From Flavobacterium sp. J372 (lineage in GTDB: Bacteria; Bacteroidota; Bacteroidia; Flavobacteriales; Flavobacteriaceae), in NCBI RefSeq assembly GCF_024699965.1, contig NZ_JAJOMZ010000004.1, forward strand, positions 2,540,001 to 2,604,000: a stretch of 64,000 nucleotides of DNA, written 5' to 3'. The number at the start of each line of letters is the position of its first letter. Position 1 is the stretch's first letter. The translations under genes were made by a program, and so were the position numbers. Below are positions 19,860-28,359 of the stretch, one piece after another. A model generated the notes under the pieces. That model ran no database searches and had not been told where the DNA came from. It was given only the letters and a program-made list of their open reading frames with translations.

Positions 19860-20225
19860 ATGGGCATAGCAGCCAAAGCGCTTATCGGTGTCGTCATACT
19901 CATCCACCTGTACATAATGTGGCTGGAGATGTTTGGCTGGATGACACGTGCGCGCAAAGTTTTCAGGAAGTTCCCGCCCGAGCTTTTTGAAAAAACAAAA
20001 CCCATGGCTGCCAACCAGGGACTGTACAACGGCTTCCTGGCCGCAGGGCTTATATGGTCGCTGTTTATTCCGGATATAGGCTGGAGCATAAACGTGGCGA
20101 CCTTCTTTTTAGGCTGTGTGCTGGTAGCAGGATTGTTCGGTGCTTATTCCGTACAGAAAACTATTCTGTATGTACAGGCCCTACCGGCAACATTGGCATT
20201 GCTGGCTATTTATTTTAATTTGTAA
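19860..20225 (+). CDS. DUF1304 family membrane protein
   Basis: 121 residues with four predicted membrane helices (KALIGVVILIHLYIMWLEMF, GLYNGFLAAGLIWSLFIP, INVATFFLGCVLVAGLFGA, LYVQALPATLALLAIYF). The conserved N-A-N-Q-G-x-Y-N-G pattern of DUF1304 appears as AANQGLYNGF. The start is ATG 19860, one base after the rimK stop; the longer frame from 19830 would overlap rimK. Function unknown. The position suggests translational coupling to the RimBK fusion. Confidence 0.85.
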   Translation: MGIAAKALIGVVILIHLYIMWLEMFGWMTRARKVFRKFPPELFEKTKPMAANQGLYNGFLAAGLIWSLFIPDIGWSINVATFFLGCVLVAGLFGAYSVQKTILYVQALPATLALLAIYFNL

Positions 20226-20227
20226 TT

Positions 20228-20629
20228 ATGAAGATAAGACTACTTATAGCATTACTATTTATTACCATAACTTCGGCGTTTGCTCAGGAAGGCTGCGCCA
20301 AATTCAGAACCGGTACTTTTAAGGTTACCGACCCTAAGAGCAAGCAGGTCTGCATCATAACCCGTTCAGGCGACACGCAAACCGAGAAGATGGAGGAAAG
20401 CGATGAAACCTATGACTTCGACGTGAAATGGCTTGACGATTGTACATACACCGTAACGCCGACTCCGGGATCTGTTGCTAAAAATAAAGACCTTTCCAAG
20501 GCCGGTACTATGACGGTAACCATGAGCAAAGTGAAAGACAGCAGCTATGTACAGACAGTGAAAGTTGCCAACTACCCTACTTTTAAACGGACGGATACGG
20601 TGTATTTCGTGAAAGAAAAAGAGGAGTAG
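20228..20629 (+). CDS. Small secreted protein of unknown function
   Basis: 133 residues with a clear signal peptide (MKIRLLIALLFITITSAFAQ) and a mature domain with three Cys (EGCAKF, QVCIITRS, LDDCTYTV). The spacing resembles a family of short Flavobacterium exported proteins of unknown role. It begins two bases after the DUF1304 stop, so the rimBK-DUF1304 transcript probably continues through it. Confidence 0.78.
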   Translation: MKIRLLIALLFITITSAFAQEGCAKFRTGTFKVTDPKSKQVCIITRSGDTQTEKMEESDETYDFDVKWLDDCTYTVTPTPGSVAKNKDLSKAGTMTVTMSKVKDSSYVQTVKVANYPTFKRTDTVYFVKEKEE

Positions 20630-20633
20630 TGAC

Positions 20634-21413
20634 ATGGAAACAGTATTAACAGGTGCTGCGGTAATACTGGCGGCACTAATTATTGTAGCATTCTCAACTA
20701 CTAAATCAAAAAGCGAAAAAGTCGAAGAAAAGCGTTTACAAGAAAGCCTTGAAGACGTATTGATTTATGATCCTGAAACAGGTGCGAAGATAACATTAGA
20801 GCAAGCAGAATCAGGAAATTGGTTGTTACCTGACCAAGAGTTGAAAGACAAATACGACAATGACTTTAGAAAATTTCTTGATGAAGATAATTTAAAAGTA
20901 CATGATATAGAGATTAAGTTGCGAGCCAATGGCTTCAGGCGGCAAAAACTTTCGGAACATCAAATATCACAACTTGAAAATACATCTGTTTTAAAGAAGT
21001 ACGACAGTTGGTCTTATCAAATATCATATATAAATCAAAGTAATACAGTTGTATTTTTTCCTTTTGTTGAACTGGGAGCAAAAGTACGCGGAGAAGATGA
21101 TTACCGAGAAACACAATTGATGTTTTGGACTAGTATCGAGGATTGTGGAGGGCATTTTTATTTTAGAGAAAAAACATCAATAGAACGGATTACCGAAATC
21201 TTCCGTAATGATGATGAAATTAAACTTAATAATTATGAATCATTCGTATTAAAGAAAGGCTATTCAGTAATTCCGCTAATTAGACTAATGCAAAAAATAG
21301 ACAAAGAAAAATCTCTTGAAATTGAAGTTAATAATAACAACCTGTTTATTAAAACTGTTATGAAGCCGACTATTGTTGATTATGATCGAATAAATAAAGC
21401 GGTGAATAATTAG
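20634..21413 (+). CDS. Membrane-anchored protein of unknown function
   Basis: 259 residues. One N-terminal helix (TVLTGAAVILAALIIVAFS) anchors a long soluble, charged part. I do not recognise a domain. Its codons are visibly more A/T-rich than those of the genes around it (runs such as GAAATTAAACTTAATAATTATGAA), which may reflect a later arrival or relaxed selection. It starts four bases after the previous stop. No motif indicates an enzymatic role. Confidence 0.7.
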   Translation: METVLTGAAVILAALIIVAFSTTKSKSEKVEEKRLQESLEDVLIYDPETGAKITLEQAESGNWLLPDQELKDKYDNDFRKFLDEDNLKVHDIEIKLRANGFRRQKLSEHQISQLENTSVLKKYDSWSYQISYINQSNTVVFFPFVELGAKVRGEDDYRETQLMFWTSIEDCGGHFYFREKTSIERITEIFRNDDEIKLNNYESFVLKKGYSVIPLIRLMQKIDKEKSLEIEVNNNNLFIKTVMKPTIVDYDRINKAVNN

Positions 21414-21415
21414 CT

Positions 21416-22391
21416 ATGGATTTTAACCACATAGAAACCCCGCGCTTCCTCCTCCGCATTGTAACTCCGGAAGTACATAGTCACGCTATGGAAACCTTGA
21501 GCGACAGCGAGCTGATGGAGTTTTTCGGGCTGGATGAAGCGGGCCTTGAAAAAACAGAAATCGCGGCAGGCATGCGGGCTCATCACTTTCAATAAAAGTT
21601 TTGTAAACTTCTACCCTGTTGACAAATCAAGCGGCAAAGTCATTGGCTGGTGCGGCTACCATACCTGGTATACCGAGCATAACCGTGCTGAGATTGGTTA
21701 TTACCTAAATGCTGAAGAACACAAACGCAAGGGTTATATGAGCGAAATTTTACAGGCTGTGCTCACATACGGGTTTAACCAAATGAACCTGCACCGTGTG
21801 GAAGCGCTTACTGCCACATACAACACTGCATCTATAAAAACGCTTGAGAAGTTTGGGTTCAAGTACGAAGGGCTGCTTCGTGAACATTACCTTGTTGATG
21901 GCATACATGAAGATTCGCCGATATACTCGCTGTTACGGCATGAGTTCCCGCGTACGATACAAGTACGTGAAGCTACATTGCAGGATATTGATGCTATGTC
22001 GGTTATACGTCTGTCAGTTAAAGAAAATCCTCTTAATAACCCTGACCTTGTTACCCGCCGGGATTATGAAGATTACCTTACCAGCTACGGCAAAGGATGG
22101 GTTGCTGAAGTAGATGGTAAGATTGCAGGCTTTGCCATAGTGGGCCTTCAGCAGAAAAACATCTGGGCGCTGTTTGTTGACCCTTCCCATGAAAAAGCAG
22201 GCGTTGGCAGGAAGCTACACGATACCTTGATGGACTGGTATTTTACCCAAACGGATGAAGATGTATGGCTTAGTACCGACCCGCAAACGCGCGCAGCAAA
22301 ATTTTACAGGCGGAAAGGCTGGAGAGAGTCCGGCATGCATGGTAACGAACTCAAATTCATTATGTCGGCTTTAGATTGGAGAACCAGATAA
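21416..22391 (+). CDS. Tandem GNAT acetyltransferase, split by a frameshift
   Basis: Starting at ATG 21416 (MDFNHIETPRFLLRIVTPE), the frame matches the beginning of a RimJ/RimL-like acetyltransferase but stops at 21595. From about 21555 the next frame continues the fold (GLITFNKSFVNFYPVD, KVIGWCGYHTWYTEHNRAEIGYYL, LHRVEALTATYNTASIKTLEKFGFKYEGLLREHY). The break is at the run of six A at 21549-21554; five A or eight A would restore the frame. A second GNAT domain follows without a stop (about 21950-22391: TIQVREATLQDIDAMSVIRL, WALFVDPSHEKAGVGRKLHD), so the intact protein of about 325 residues would carry two acetyl-CoA sites. Substrates are unknown. Confidence 0.82.
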
Positions 22392-22402
22392 TACTGTTAT
22401 AC

Positions 22403-22753
22403 ATGACTATAGAACAACTACAACAAATATGTGAAACCTTTCCTGGTGTCACTACCGATATAAAGTGGGAAAATCACCTGTGCTTTAATGTGGGCGGCAA
22501 GATGTTTATGATCACTGCGCCTGATGAAGTGCCGGTAAATGCATCATTCAAAGCATCAGATGAAGATTTTGAACAGCTTACTGAGCGTGAGGGCTTTATA
22601 CCCGCCCCTTACCTTGCCCGATACAAATGGGTTAAGGTTGATAATATTAGCCGTTTCACCACTGCCGAATGGAATCAATATGCACGGCAGGCATACCAAA
22701 TGGTGTATGACAAGCTACCGGCGAAGGTAAGGAAGGATATTGAAAATTTATGA
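22403..22753 (+). CDS. MmcQ/YjbR family protein
   Basis: 116 residues, a single YjbR (CyaY-like) fold. Family blocks are CETFPGVTTDIKWENHLCFNVGGKMF, and the C-terminal W-V-K-V-D segment followed by a helical tail (YQMVYDKLPAKVRKDIE). Start at ATG 22403 (MTIEQLQQI), 11 bases after the acetyltransferase stop; an upstream start at 22376 would overlap that gene. The family is often called DNA-binding, but the evidence is thin. Confidence 0.87.
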   Translation: MTIEQLQQICETFPGVTTDIKWENHLCFNVGGKMFMITAPDEVPVNASFKASDEDFEQLTEREGFIPAPYLARYKWVKVDNISRFTTAEWNQYARQAYQMVYDKLPAKVRKDIENL

Positions 22754-22770
22754 TTTAGCTTTAGGCGGGT

Positions 22771-22796
22771 AACACTTCGACAAGCTCAGTGTGACA
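22771..22796. repeat. Short intergenic word seen widely in Bacteroidota
   Basis: The sequence ACACTTCGACAAGCTCAGTG followed by TGACAG has ACACT/AGTGT arms and the word TTCGACAAGCTCAG, which I recall as a common short dispersed word in this phylum. It is present once in this window. Confidence 0.35.
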
Positions 22797-22826
22797 GCGA
22801 CTGAAAATACAGTATGTCAAAGAACG

Positions 22827-23255
22827 ATGCAAGATTTACTTAATGAAGATGATTTTAAACTAAGGCCCCAATATAATCCGTGGCCGAGGTTCTTATTATT
22901 TTATGCTATTGAAGTTGCGGCTATTATTGTAAATATTTTATTGATGCTGCTGGCAGATGCTGATGTTGGTATAATTGCAATGTTGACGATTGTACTCCTG
23001 CCGCTTATACTTGCCCCGATAATGATACTGGCTAAAAACCGAAATAAAATAGTTACTGACAGGCAGGCTGTTAGAGGTATGCTAATACTATTCCTGATTT
23101 ACCTGGCACCGGTACTGCTGGCGATGCTGGGCGATGCACTCACTACAGGAATTGATAGTGGCGGTGTTATTATTACGGTAGTACTTATAACGCTTTACAC
23201 AATATGCTTTATAACTATATTTACAATATTGAGAAAAAGAAGACGAAGAGTTTAA
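22827..23255 (+). CDS. Four-helix membrane protein of unknown function
   Basis: 142 residues. A soluble N-terminus with MQDLLNEDDFKLRPQYNPW leads into four membrane helices arranged as two hairpins and ends in a strongly basic tail (LRKKRRRRV-like, RKRRRRV), which suggests the C-terminus is cytosolic. The ATG at 22827 is preferred to the GTG at 22791, which lies in a repeat-like intergenic word. No family recognised. Confidence 0.72.
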   Translation: MQDLLNEDDFKLRPQYNPWPRFLLFYAIEVAAIIVNILLMLLADADVGIIAMLTIVLLPLILAPIMILAKNRNKIVTDRQAVRGMLILFLIYLAPVLLAMLGDALTTGIDSGGVIITVVLITLYTICFITIFTILRKRRRRV

Positions 23256-23591
23256 GTTTTAGATTATGTACAACTTTGCACTTAAAATATATATTCAATC
23301 GTAGAGTGTAATTTTATTTCTTTTGTCTTGAAACAAAAGAAACAAAAGTTCAAGCCTGACTGGTTTTTTACTTAAAATCAACGTCAGGCTTTTGCCAACG
23401 CGACCCGAGCCGTTCGCTTGCTGCGCCGCTCACTCGCGGATCGCTTTCCTCCTTCCACTCTGAAGCCTTCCTTGATTTTTTACGTAAAACCCAGTAGGGC
23501 AGCAAAGCTTCACTCAAACAGATAACGGTGCTTGCAAAAATAATTTAAAAGCTATCCGTATTATAATACTTCGATGTTTAGGTTTTAAAAA
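23256..23591. repeat. 336-base intergenic region with two strong inverted repeats
   Basis: No gene. Two perfect inverted repeats are visible: TTTCTTTTGT (23317-23326) with ACAAAAGAAA (23333-23342), and AAGCCTGAC (23352-23360) with GTCAGGCTT (23383-23391). They are followed by a GC-richer block (about 23398-23460) unlike its AT-rich surroundings. The words TTTTGTCTTGAAACAAAAGA and TTCAAGCCTGAC match my memory of a dispersed Flavobacterium intergenic element, but I cannot confirm copies. It could be a decayed non-autonomous mobile element or a structured RNA. Confidence 0.5.
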
Positions 23592-24320
23592 CTAATCTTT
23601 AAACCAGCGGTAGTACCAGGTACTGCAATATTCGTAGATAGCAATCTCTGTATACATTGCTTTTATTGAGGACGGATACCAATTGTATGGGTTTACGCCG
23701 GGTTCATTGCGGTTAATGAAGTTAGCCGGGGCAGCGATAGGCTGTAGCCCCGTTTTCTGAAAAATCTCCATGGCACGCGGCATATGTACGGCGCTTGTAA
23801 CCAATATGAATTTCTTGTTGGCGCCAAAACGTGCTTTAAAAGCCGCGGCTTCCTGCCAAGTGTTTGAAGGCTTGTCAAGCATGAGCGTGTCAGACGGATT
23901 GACACCAAGGCTTACGGCAGCCTGGCTCATTGCCATCGCATGGGGTGATTTATTAAATCTTGAGAATCCTGAGAAAATAATTTTGCCTTTTGTGACCTGA
24001 TGAAGACGGACACCCTCGGCAACACGGTCAAGCAGCGGTATTGACAGGCGCTGCAACGGCGGCAGCTGCGGGTCGTTAACATGGCCTGCACCTAAAACAA
24101 GAACCGGCACAGAATCCTGCGTTGGGTTATAGACCTGATATTGCTGCTCAAGGCTACGCACCATAACAACCGGCAATGGCGTAACTGTAAAAAGAAATAA
24201 CTGGAAAAATCCGGCAAGCAGAAATACCTTTGCTGTTTTCCTGCGTTTTAGTTTATAAAAAACAAGGGCAAAGATTAAAAAAATCCAAAGGTAAGTGATG
24301 GGGCTTATGAGGCTGCTCAT
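23592..24320 (-). CDS. YdcF/SanA/ElyC-like DUF218 membrane protein
   Basis: 242 residues. Two N-terminal membrane helices (SPITYLWIFLIFALVFY and AKVFLLAGFFQLFLFTVTPLP) precede a periplasmic DUF218 domain: VPVLVLGAGHV, ERL/AEGVRLH region, KIIFSGFS, the Asn/Thr-rich NTWQEAAAFKARF and VTSAVHMPRAMEIFQKTGL. Proteins of this family are linked to envelope polysaccharide or vancomycin barrier functions in E. coli. I start at ATG 24320; the upstream TTG at 24341 overlaps a TATCTTTG promoter box. Confidence 0.88.
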   Translation of the reverse strand: MSSLISPITYLWIFLIFALVFYKLKRRKTAKVFLLAGFFQLFLFTVTPLPVVMVRSLEQQYQVYNPTQDSVPVLVLGAGHVNDPQLPPLQRLSIPLLDRVAEGVRLHQVTKGKIIFSGFSRFNKSPHAMAMSQAAVSLGVNPSDTLMLDKPSNTWQEAAAFKARFGANKKFILVTSAVHMPRAMEIFQKTGLQPIAAPANFINRNEPGVNPYNWYPSSIKAMYTEIAIYEYCSTWYYRWFKD

Positions 24321-24338
24321 GAAAGTTGAATCACGCTG

Positions 24339-24346
24339 CAAAGATA
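24339..24346 (-). promoter_or_regulatory. TAnnTTTG -7 box of the DUF218 gene
   Basis: TATCTTTG on the minus strand, 18 bases upstream of ATG 24320. It overlaps an in-frame TTG at 24341, which is therefore unlikely to be the start. Confidence 0.55.
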
Positions 24347-24567
24347 CGCCGACGGATTTTAAATGATGTTACAAAACCCTTTCAAAAACGTGCAGTTCAT
24401 CGATTATTTTTTGAATCAATATTTAAATTTATGAAAATCAAATAATTGCAAAAGCTTAAAATTCGAAAAATATTCAAATTTTACTCCCCTTACATTTACG
24501 GATAAATCTGACTACTAAAAAATTGTTAAATACTTCCTCCCTCCTGCATCAGAAGTGGAGTTAAAAT

Positions 24568-24798
24568 TTACTGTGCTTCGTAACGCTCCATTTCGCGGTC
24601 GTAAAAATTATTAGCCGCTTCAATCAAACCTTCCATTTCCGCATTGAGCTCATTTTCGTCAAGGTCTTCCGGCTCCTCAAGAAACTCTACCTCATCGTCT
24701 TTAAGATTAATGATAAACCTCGGATAATCAAGGTGTATAATGAAGATATCGTCAGGATAATCAGTATTATCGGCAAGTACAAATTTTGGTAATTCCAT
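24568..24798 (-). CDS. Small acidic cytosolic protein, unknown function
   Basis: 76 residues, very acidic (for example DDEVEFLEEPEDLDENELNA), with the N-terminal half forming short strands (FIIHLDYPRFIINLKDDE) and the C-terminal half a helix. No signal or membrane segment. The clean start, codon usage and placement 45 bases downstream of the MATE gene's 3' end on the same strand support it as a real gene. The linker holds a degenerate word repeat (GAAAGTTAAAAAGTTGAAAG). The family is not recognised. Confidence 0.7.
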   Translation of the reverse strand: MELPKFVLADNTDYPDDIFIIHLDYPRFIINLKDDEVEFLEEPEDLDENELNAEMEGLIEAANNFYDREMERYEAQ

Positions 24799-24843
24799 TT
24801 AATTTGAAAGTTAAAAAGTTGAAAGTCTTAAAGTTAGCTTCTC

Positions 24844-26214
24844 TTAGCTCTTAGCGAGTCTATTTGTCATATAATTAAAGCGAAGATACAAAAATAACGC
24901 GGCGGCTGAAAGCCCTGCCAGCAGTCCAATCCAAATGCCAATTGCTTTTAAATCAGTATATAAGCCTAAGTAAAACGAAATCGGGAAGCCTATAAGCCAG
25001 TACGAAACAAATGTTATGACCGTTGGAATCTTCACATCCTGGATGCCCCTTAGCGCACCGAGCACCACTACCTGTACGCCATCACTAATCTGGAATACGG
25101 CAGCCACGAGCAAAAGCGATGATGCAATAGCAATAACCTGCTGGTTATCAGCCAGTATAGTTGCAGGATCATTGTTTAAGAATAAGTGCGGAAGTACCTG
25201 GTGCAGCGCTACAAAAAGTATGGCAAAGACAATTTCAACAAGCACCACCAGCAAAAATATCGACCTTGCCACGATTCGGAGCTTGTTGTAATCCTGAAGC
25301 CCTTTCTGGTTGCCAACCCGCACCATTGCTGCAACGCTCAGTCCCATGGCAAACATAAACGTTAGTGATGCAAGGCTCAGTGCTATCTGGTTTGCGGCCT
25401 GGCTTTCTTTACCCAAAGAGCCTGACAGCCAGATTGCTGTAGTAAAGAGCGCCACCTCAAAAAGCATCTGCATGCTTGATGGTATACCCATTGCCACAAT
25501 CTTCTTCAGCATTGCTTTTTTAATGGAAGCCCAGCTGAAGCCATGGAAGTATTGCCTAAGTTTCTCATTATGAGATAGTAGGTAGTGCATGTAAGCTACC
25601 ATAAGCACCCGTGAAATAACAGTGCCGAGGGCAGCCCCAACTATTCCCATTTTAGGAAAAATCCAGACACCGTAAATCAATAAATAATTGATAATCACAT
25701 GAACTATATTGCTCATTACAGCGGCATACATGTCATATTTCGTTAATGACATACCATCGGCAAATTGCTTATATCCCTGAAATACAACTACCGGAATCAA
25801 TGAAAATGCCACCAGATTTACATATGGCCCTGCAAGCTTTACAACCTCTTCCGGCTGGCCCATGTGGTACATTATTGGCTTTGCAAGCATAACCACCCCA
25901 AACAACGCAATGCCCAAAATTGTGCATAAAAGCAACCCGTGATGAAAAACGCTGCGTACCATACCATCATCTTTTGAGCTGTCTCCCTGCGCTACCATTG
26001 GCGTTATAGCAGTTGAGAAGCCTATACCTACCGACATAGCTATAAATACCATGCTGTTGCCGAGTGATACCGCTGCGAGTTCTGTGGCGCCTATACGCCC
26101 CACCATGATATGGTCTACCAGGCCGATGAGCGTATGCCCCACCATGCCGAGTATTACAGGCCACGCGAGTGTGAGGTTTTGGCGAAATTCTTTTGTATAA
26201 ACTGATAGTACCAC
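24844..26214 (-). CDS. MATE family multidrug efflux transporter
   Basis: About 456 residues with 12 membrane helices in two halves, each beginning with a MatE motif (LAWPVILGMVGHTLIGLVDHIMVG near the N-terminus; IKKAMLKKIVAMGIPSSMQMLFEVALF near residue 240). It exports cationic compounds using an ion gradient; substrate unknown. I prefer the GTG at 26214 to the TTG at 26232, because that TTG lies inside a TACCTTTG promoter box. No regulator gene is adjacent. Confidence 0.9.
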   Translation of the reverse strand: MVLSVYTKEFRQNLTLAWPVILGMVGHTLIGLVDHIMVGRIGATELAAVSLGNSMVFIAMSVGIGFSTAITPMVAQGDSSKDDGMVRSVFHHGLLLCTILGIALFGVVMLAKPIMYHMGQPEEVVKLAGPYVNLVAFSLIPVVVFQGYKQFADGMSLTKYDMYAAVMSNIVHVIINYLLIYGVWIFPKMGIVGAALGTVISRVLMVAYMHYLLSHNEKLRQYFHGFSWASIKKAMLKKIVAMGIPSSMQMLFEVALFTTAIWLSGSLGKESQAANQIALSLASLTFMFAMGLSVAAMVRVGNQKGLQDYNKLRIVARSIFLLVVLVEIVFAILFVALHQVLPHLFLNNDPATILADNQQVIAIASSLLLVAAVFQISDGVQVVVLGALRGIQDVKIPTVITFVSYWLIGFPISFYLGLYTDLKAIGIWIGLLAGLSAAALFLYLRFNYMTNRLAKS

Positions 26215-26229
26215 AGTATTTTTTTTGCG

Positions 26230-26237
26230 CAAAGGTA
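26230..26237 (-). promoter_or_regulatory. TAnnTTTG -7 box of the MATE gene
   Basis: TACCTTTG on the minus strand, 15 bases upstream of the GTG at 26214. The in-frame TTG at 26232 lies inside the box. Confidence 0.55.
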
Positions 26238-26414
26238 AAATTTACACCGGCGAAATTCACATTTCGAGCCAATCTTTTAATAATCACCATTTTATAGGAT
26301 TACTCATCTTAATTTTGTGAATTATTATCAAATGATTAACAAATTCTTAAAATTATTAGTAAAAGTATTACAGTAATTTTGACTCAATAAATCAATCTAA
26401 CAAAAGAGAAAATC

Positions 26415-26978
26415 ATGAAAAAGCTGAATTTAAAAAAGATAATGCTGGGTGCATTACTATTTGTGGGAGCGGGTAGCTTTGCACAAGACATTACAGGTTC
26501 ACCGAGCCAGGAAGTGAACGAGTTTCAACAAGCATTCCGTTTAGGGTTTGGTATTAATGCCGGACTGCCGGTAAATGATGATTTTGACGCTTATACCTTT
26601 GCACTGGGCGGGGACATCAGGCTGCAATATGACCTTACACGAAAAGGATCTATCACGCTTACAACAGGTTACCAGCATTTCTTCGGTGATGACTATACAG
26701 TTGCAACTCCGGGCGGTACGGTAACTTATGAGGCTGATGACCTTGGATTTATTCCGATTAAGGCAGGTTTTAAATATTTCGTTTGGGAAGACCGTTTCTA
26801 TATTTTAGGTGAGGCAGGTATCGGTATTGCCGTAACACATGATGAAACATCATTCCTTTGGTCTCCGGGATTTGGCTATGCTAATGATAAAATCGACATA
26901 AGCCTGCGTTATGAAGGCGCCGATGATTTCCATACAGATCAAATAGCGCTTCGTTTCGCTTACGGATTTAAACTGTAA
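26415..26978 (+). CDS. Outer-membrane beta-barrel protein
   Basis: 187 residues with a signal peptide (KKIMLGALLFVGAGSFAQ) and alternating amphipathic strands typical of an eight-stranded barrel (RLGFGINAGLPV, DIRLQYDLTRKGSITLTTGYQHFF, FKYFVWEDRFYILGEAGIGIAV, DKIDISLRYEG, QIALRFAYGFKL). The last residue is Leu after an aromatic/Lys pair, not the classic terminal Phe. Role unknown; probably a small structural or adhesion-type barrel. Terminator at 27022. Confidence 0.85.
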   Translation: MKKLNLKKIMLGALLFVGAGSFAQDITGSPSQEVNEFQQAFRLGFGINAGLPVNDDFDAYTFALGGDIRLQYDLTRKGSITLTTGYQHFFGDDYTVATPGGTVTYEADDLGFIPIKAGFKYFVWEDRFYILGEAGIGIAVTHDETSFLWSPGFGYANDKIDISLRYEGADDFHTDQIALRFAYGFKL

Positions 26979-27021
26979 AAAGTCAAAATACCTAAGTACA
27001 AAAACTAACTTGACTGAAAAG

Positions 27022-27049
27022 CCTGTGGGTTACTCCCGCAGGTTTTTTT
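27022..27049 (+). terminator. Terminator after the barrel protein gene
   Basis: CCTGTGGG (27022-27029) pairs with CCCGCAGG (27035-27042) with one G-U pair, then seven T. The T run leads directly into the TATATTTG promoter box of the next gene. Confidence 0.78.
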
Positions 27050-27056
27050 ATATTTG
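27049..27056 (+). promoter_or_regulatory. TAnnTTTG -7 box fused to the preceding terminator
   Basis: TATATTTG immediately after the terminator T run, 17 bases before ATG 27074. The -33 region would lie in the terminator stem. Confidence 0.55.
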
Positions 27057-27073
27057 TATAAACCATCATCACC

Positions 27074-27406
27074 ATGCAACTATTTATCATCGACTGGAGC
27101 AAAGAGCCTACCACACCCCTGCTTGATTACTGTAAAAAGTCAGGGCACAAAGTTGTTGGCAGTGAGCTTGTTGATGGTGGTGAAGCTTACCGGAAAACCG
27201 GTAAGTGCAAAGCCGATGCCATTGTGGTGAACTATGCTGTAAAACCTTCGCATGGACGTATTACAGCACAGGAGATACGCAGGCGGAAGGCTACAGCCGA
27301 AACGCCCATATACTTCATCGGCGGCAGTGAAGATGATAACGAGATGGTAAGCCACCTGGGCATATGCTTGTCTGAAGAAGAATTCAGGGATATGTTTGAG
27401 GAATAG
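27074..27406 (+). CDS. Cytosolic protein of unknown function, possible receiver-like fold
   Basis: 110 residues. The alternation of strands and helices (LFIIDWS, HKVVGSELVDGGEAY, ADAIVVNYAVKPSHGR, TPIYFIGG) resembles a small Rossmann or CheY-like fold, but no phospho-acceptor Asp pocket is evident, so I do not call it a response regulator. It converges on PPK2 with only two bases between the stop codons and no terminator, so the two transcripts should overlap. Confidence 0.7.
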   Translation: MQLFIIDWSKEPTTPLLDYCKKSGHKVVGSELVDGGEAYRKTGKCKADAIVVNYAVKPSHGRITAQEIRRRKATAETPIYFIGGSEDDNEMVSHLGICLSEEEFRDMFEE

Positions 27407-27408
27407 CT

Positions 27409-28287
27409 TTATTTCTCACTACGCAACTGCTGCCTGTATTTATTTATATTTTCAAGCACTTCATCAGCTACTTCGGGGGCTGCAATATCATACTTCTGCA
27501 ATACATCAAATATTGTGTTTGCTACAAGAAACCGTGCTGTTGGCTTATCATCAGCAGGGATTATATACCAAGGTGCGTGTGGTTTTGATGTATTTTTTAT
27601 CGCTTCTTCATAATATTTTATATAGGCGTCCCAATGCTCGCGCTCTTCCAGGTCGCTCGGTGCAAATTTCCAGTTGTGTTTTTCATTATCAAGCCTTCGC
27701 AGGAGCCGGCGCTTTTGTTCGCTTTTACTGATGTAGAGGAAAAACTTAAATACGATAACACCATTTTGAGCTATGTGTTTCTCAAAATTATTTATCTGTT
27801 CAAAACGCTGCTGCCAAAGGCCATCTTTAATGTCTTCCACTTCATGTATGCCCGGCAGGTTTTCACTCAAAACATATTCCGGATGTACCCGGCTTACCAG
27901 CACATTTTCGTAATGCGACCGGTTATAAACGCTGAATTTACCGCGCTCGGGCAACGCAATGTAATGCCGCCAAAGGTAGTCGTGTTCCAACTCTGTGCTT
28001 GTAGGCGTCTTATAGCTGTAAACGTGCAGGCCGCGGGCATTGAACCGCTTAAATACTTCGCGGATAAGGCTGTCTTTACCTGATGTATCCATCCCTTGAA
28101 GGCAAATGAGTACGCTGTAACGGTTGTTGGCAAACATCTTTTCCTGTAGTCGGCTAAGCTTTTTGCTGGTCTTCTTTAAAGCTTCGCAAATTTCATCTTT
28201 AGTTTTGCCCAAATCTATCGATGTTTGCATTGCTGCTAAAGTAGTCTCCGGCTTTGCTATAAAGTTAGTTGTGTTTAGGTTTTCCAT
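27409..28287 (-). CDS. ppk2: Polyphosphate kinase 2 family protein (PPK2)
   Basis: 292 residues, cytosolic. PPK2 enzymes move phosphate between polyphosphate and nucleotides. The P-loop is the family form GMDTSGKDS (residues 65-73), followed by SYKTPTSTELEHDYLWR, the lid segment with YNRSHYENVLVSRVHPE, and FKFFLYISKSEQKRRL. The single-domain length and these motifs suggest the class that phosphorylates NMP or NDP; the exact class cannot be fixed from sequence by eye. Confidence 0.93.
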   Translation of the reverse strand: MENLNTTNFIAKPETTLAAMQTSIDLGKTKDEICEALKKTSKKLSRLQEKMFANNRYSVLICLQGMDTSGKDSLIREVFKRFNARGLHVYSYKTPTSTELEHDYLWRHYIALPERGKFSVYNRSHYENVLVSRVHPEYVLSENLPGIHEVEDIKDGLWQQRFEQINNFEKHIAQNGVIVFKFFLYISKSEQKRRLLRRLDNEKHNWKFAPSDLEEREHWDAYIKYYEEAIKNTSKPHAPWYIIPADDKPTARFLVANTIFDVLQKYDIAAPEVADEVLENINKYRQQLRSEK

Positions 28288-28359
28288 CAGGGAAATAGTA
28301 TCTTTATCTATAAATGTAAGAATTTATTTTACGGCACGTTTTTAACAAAAACATAAATT

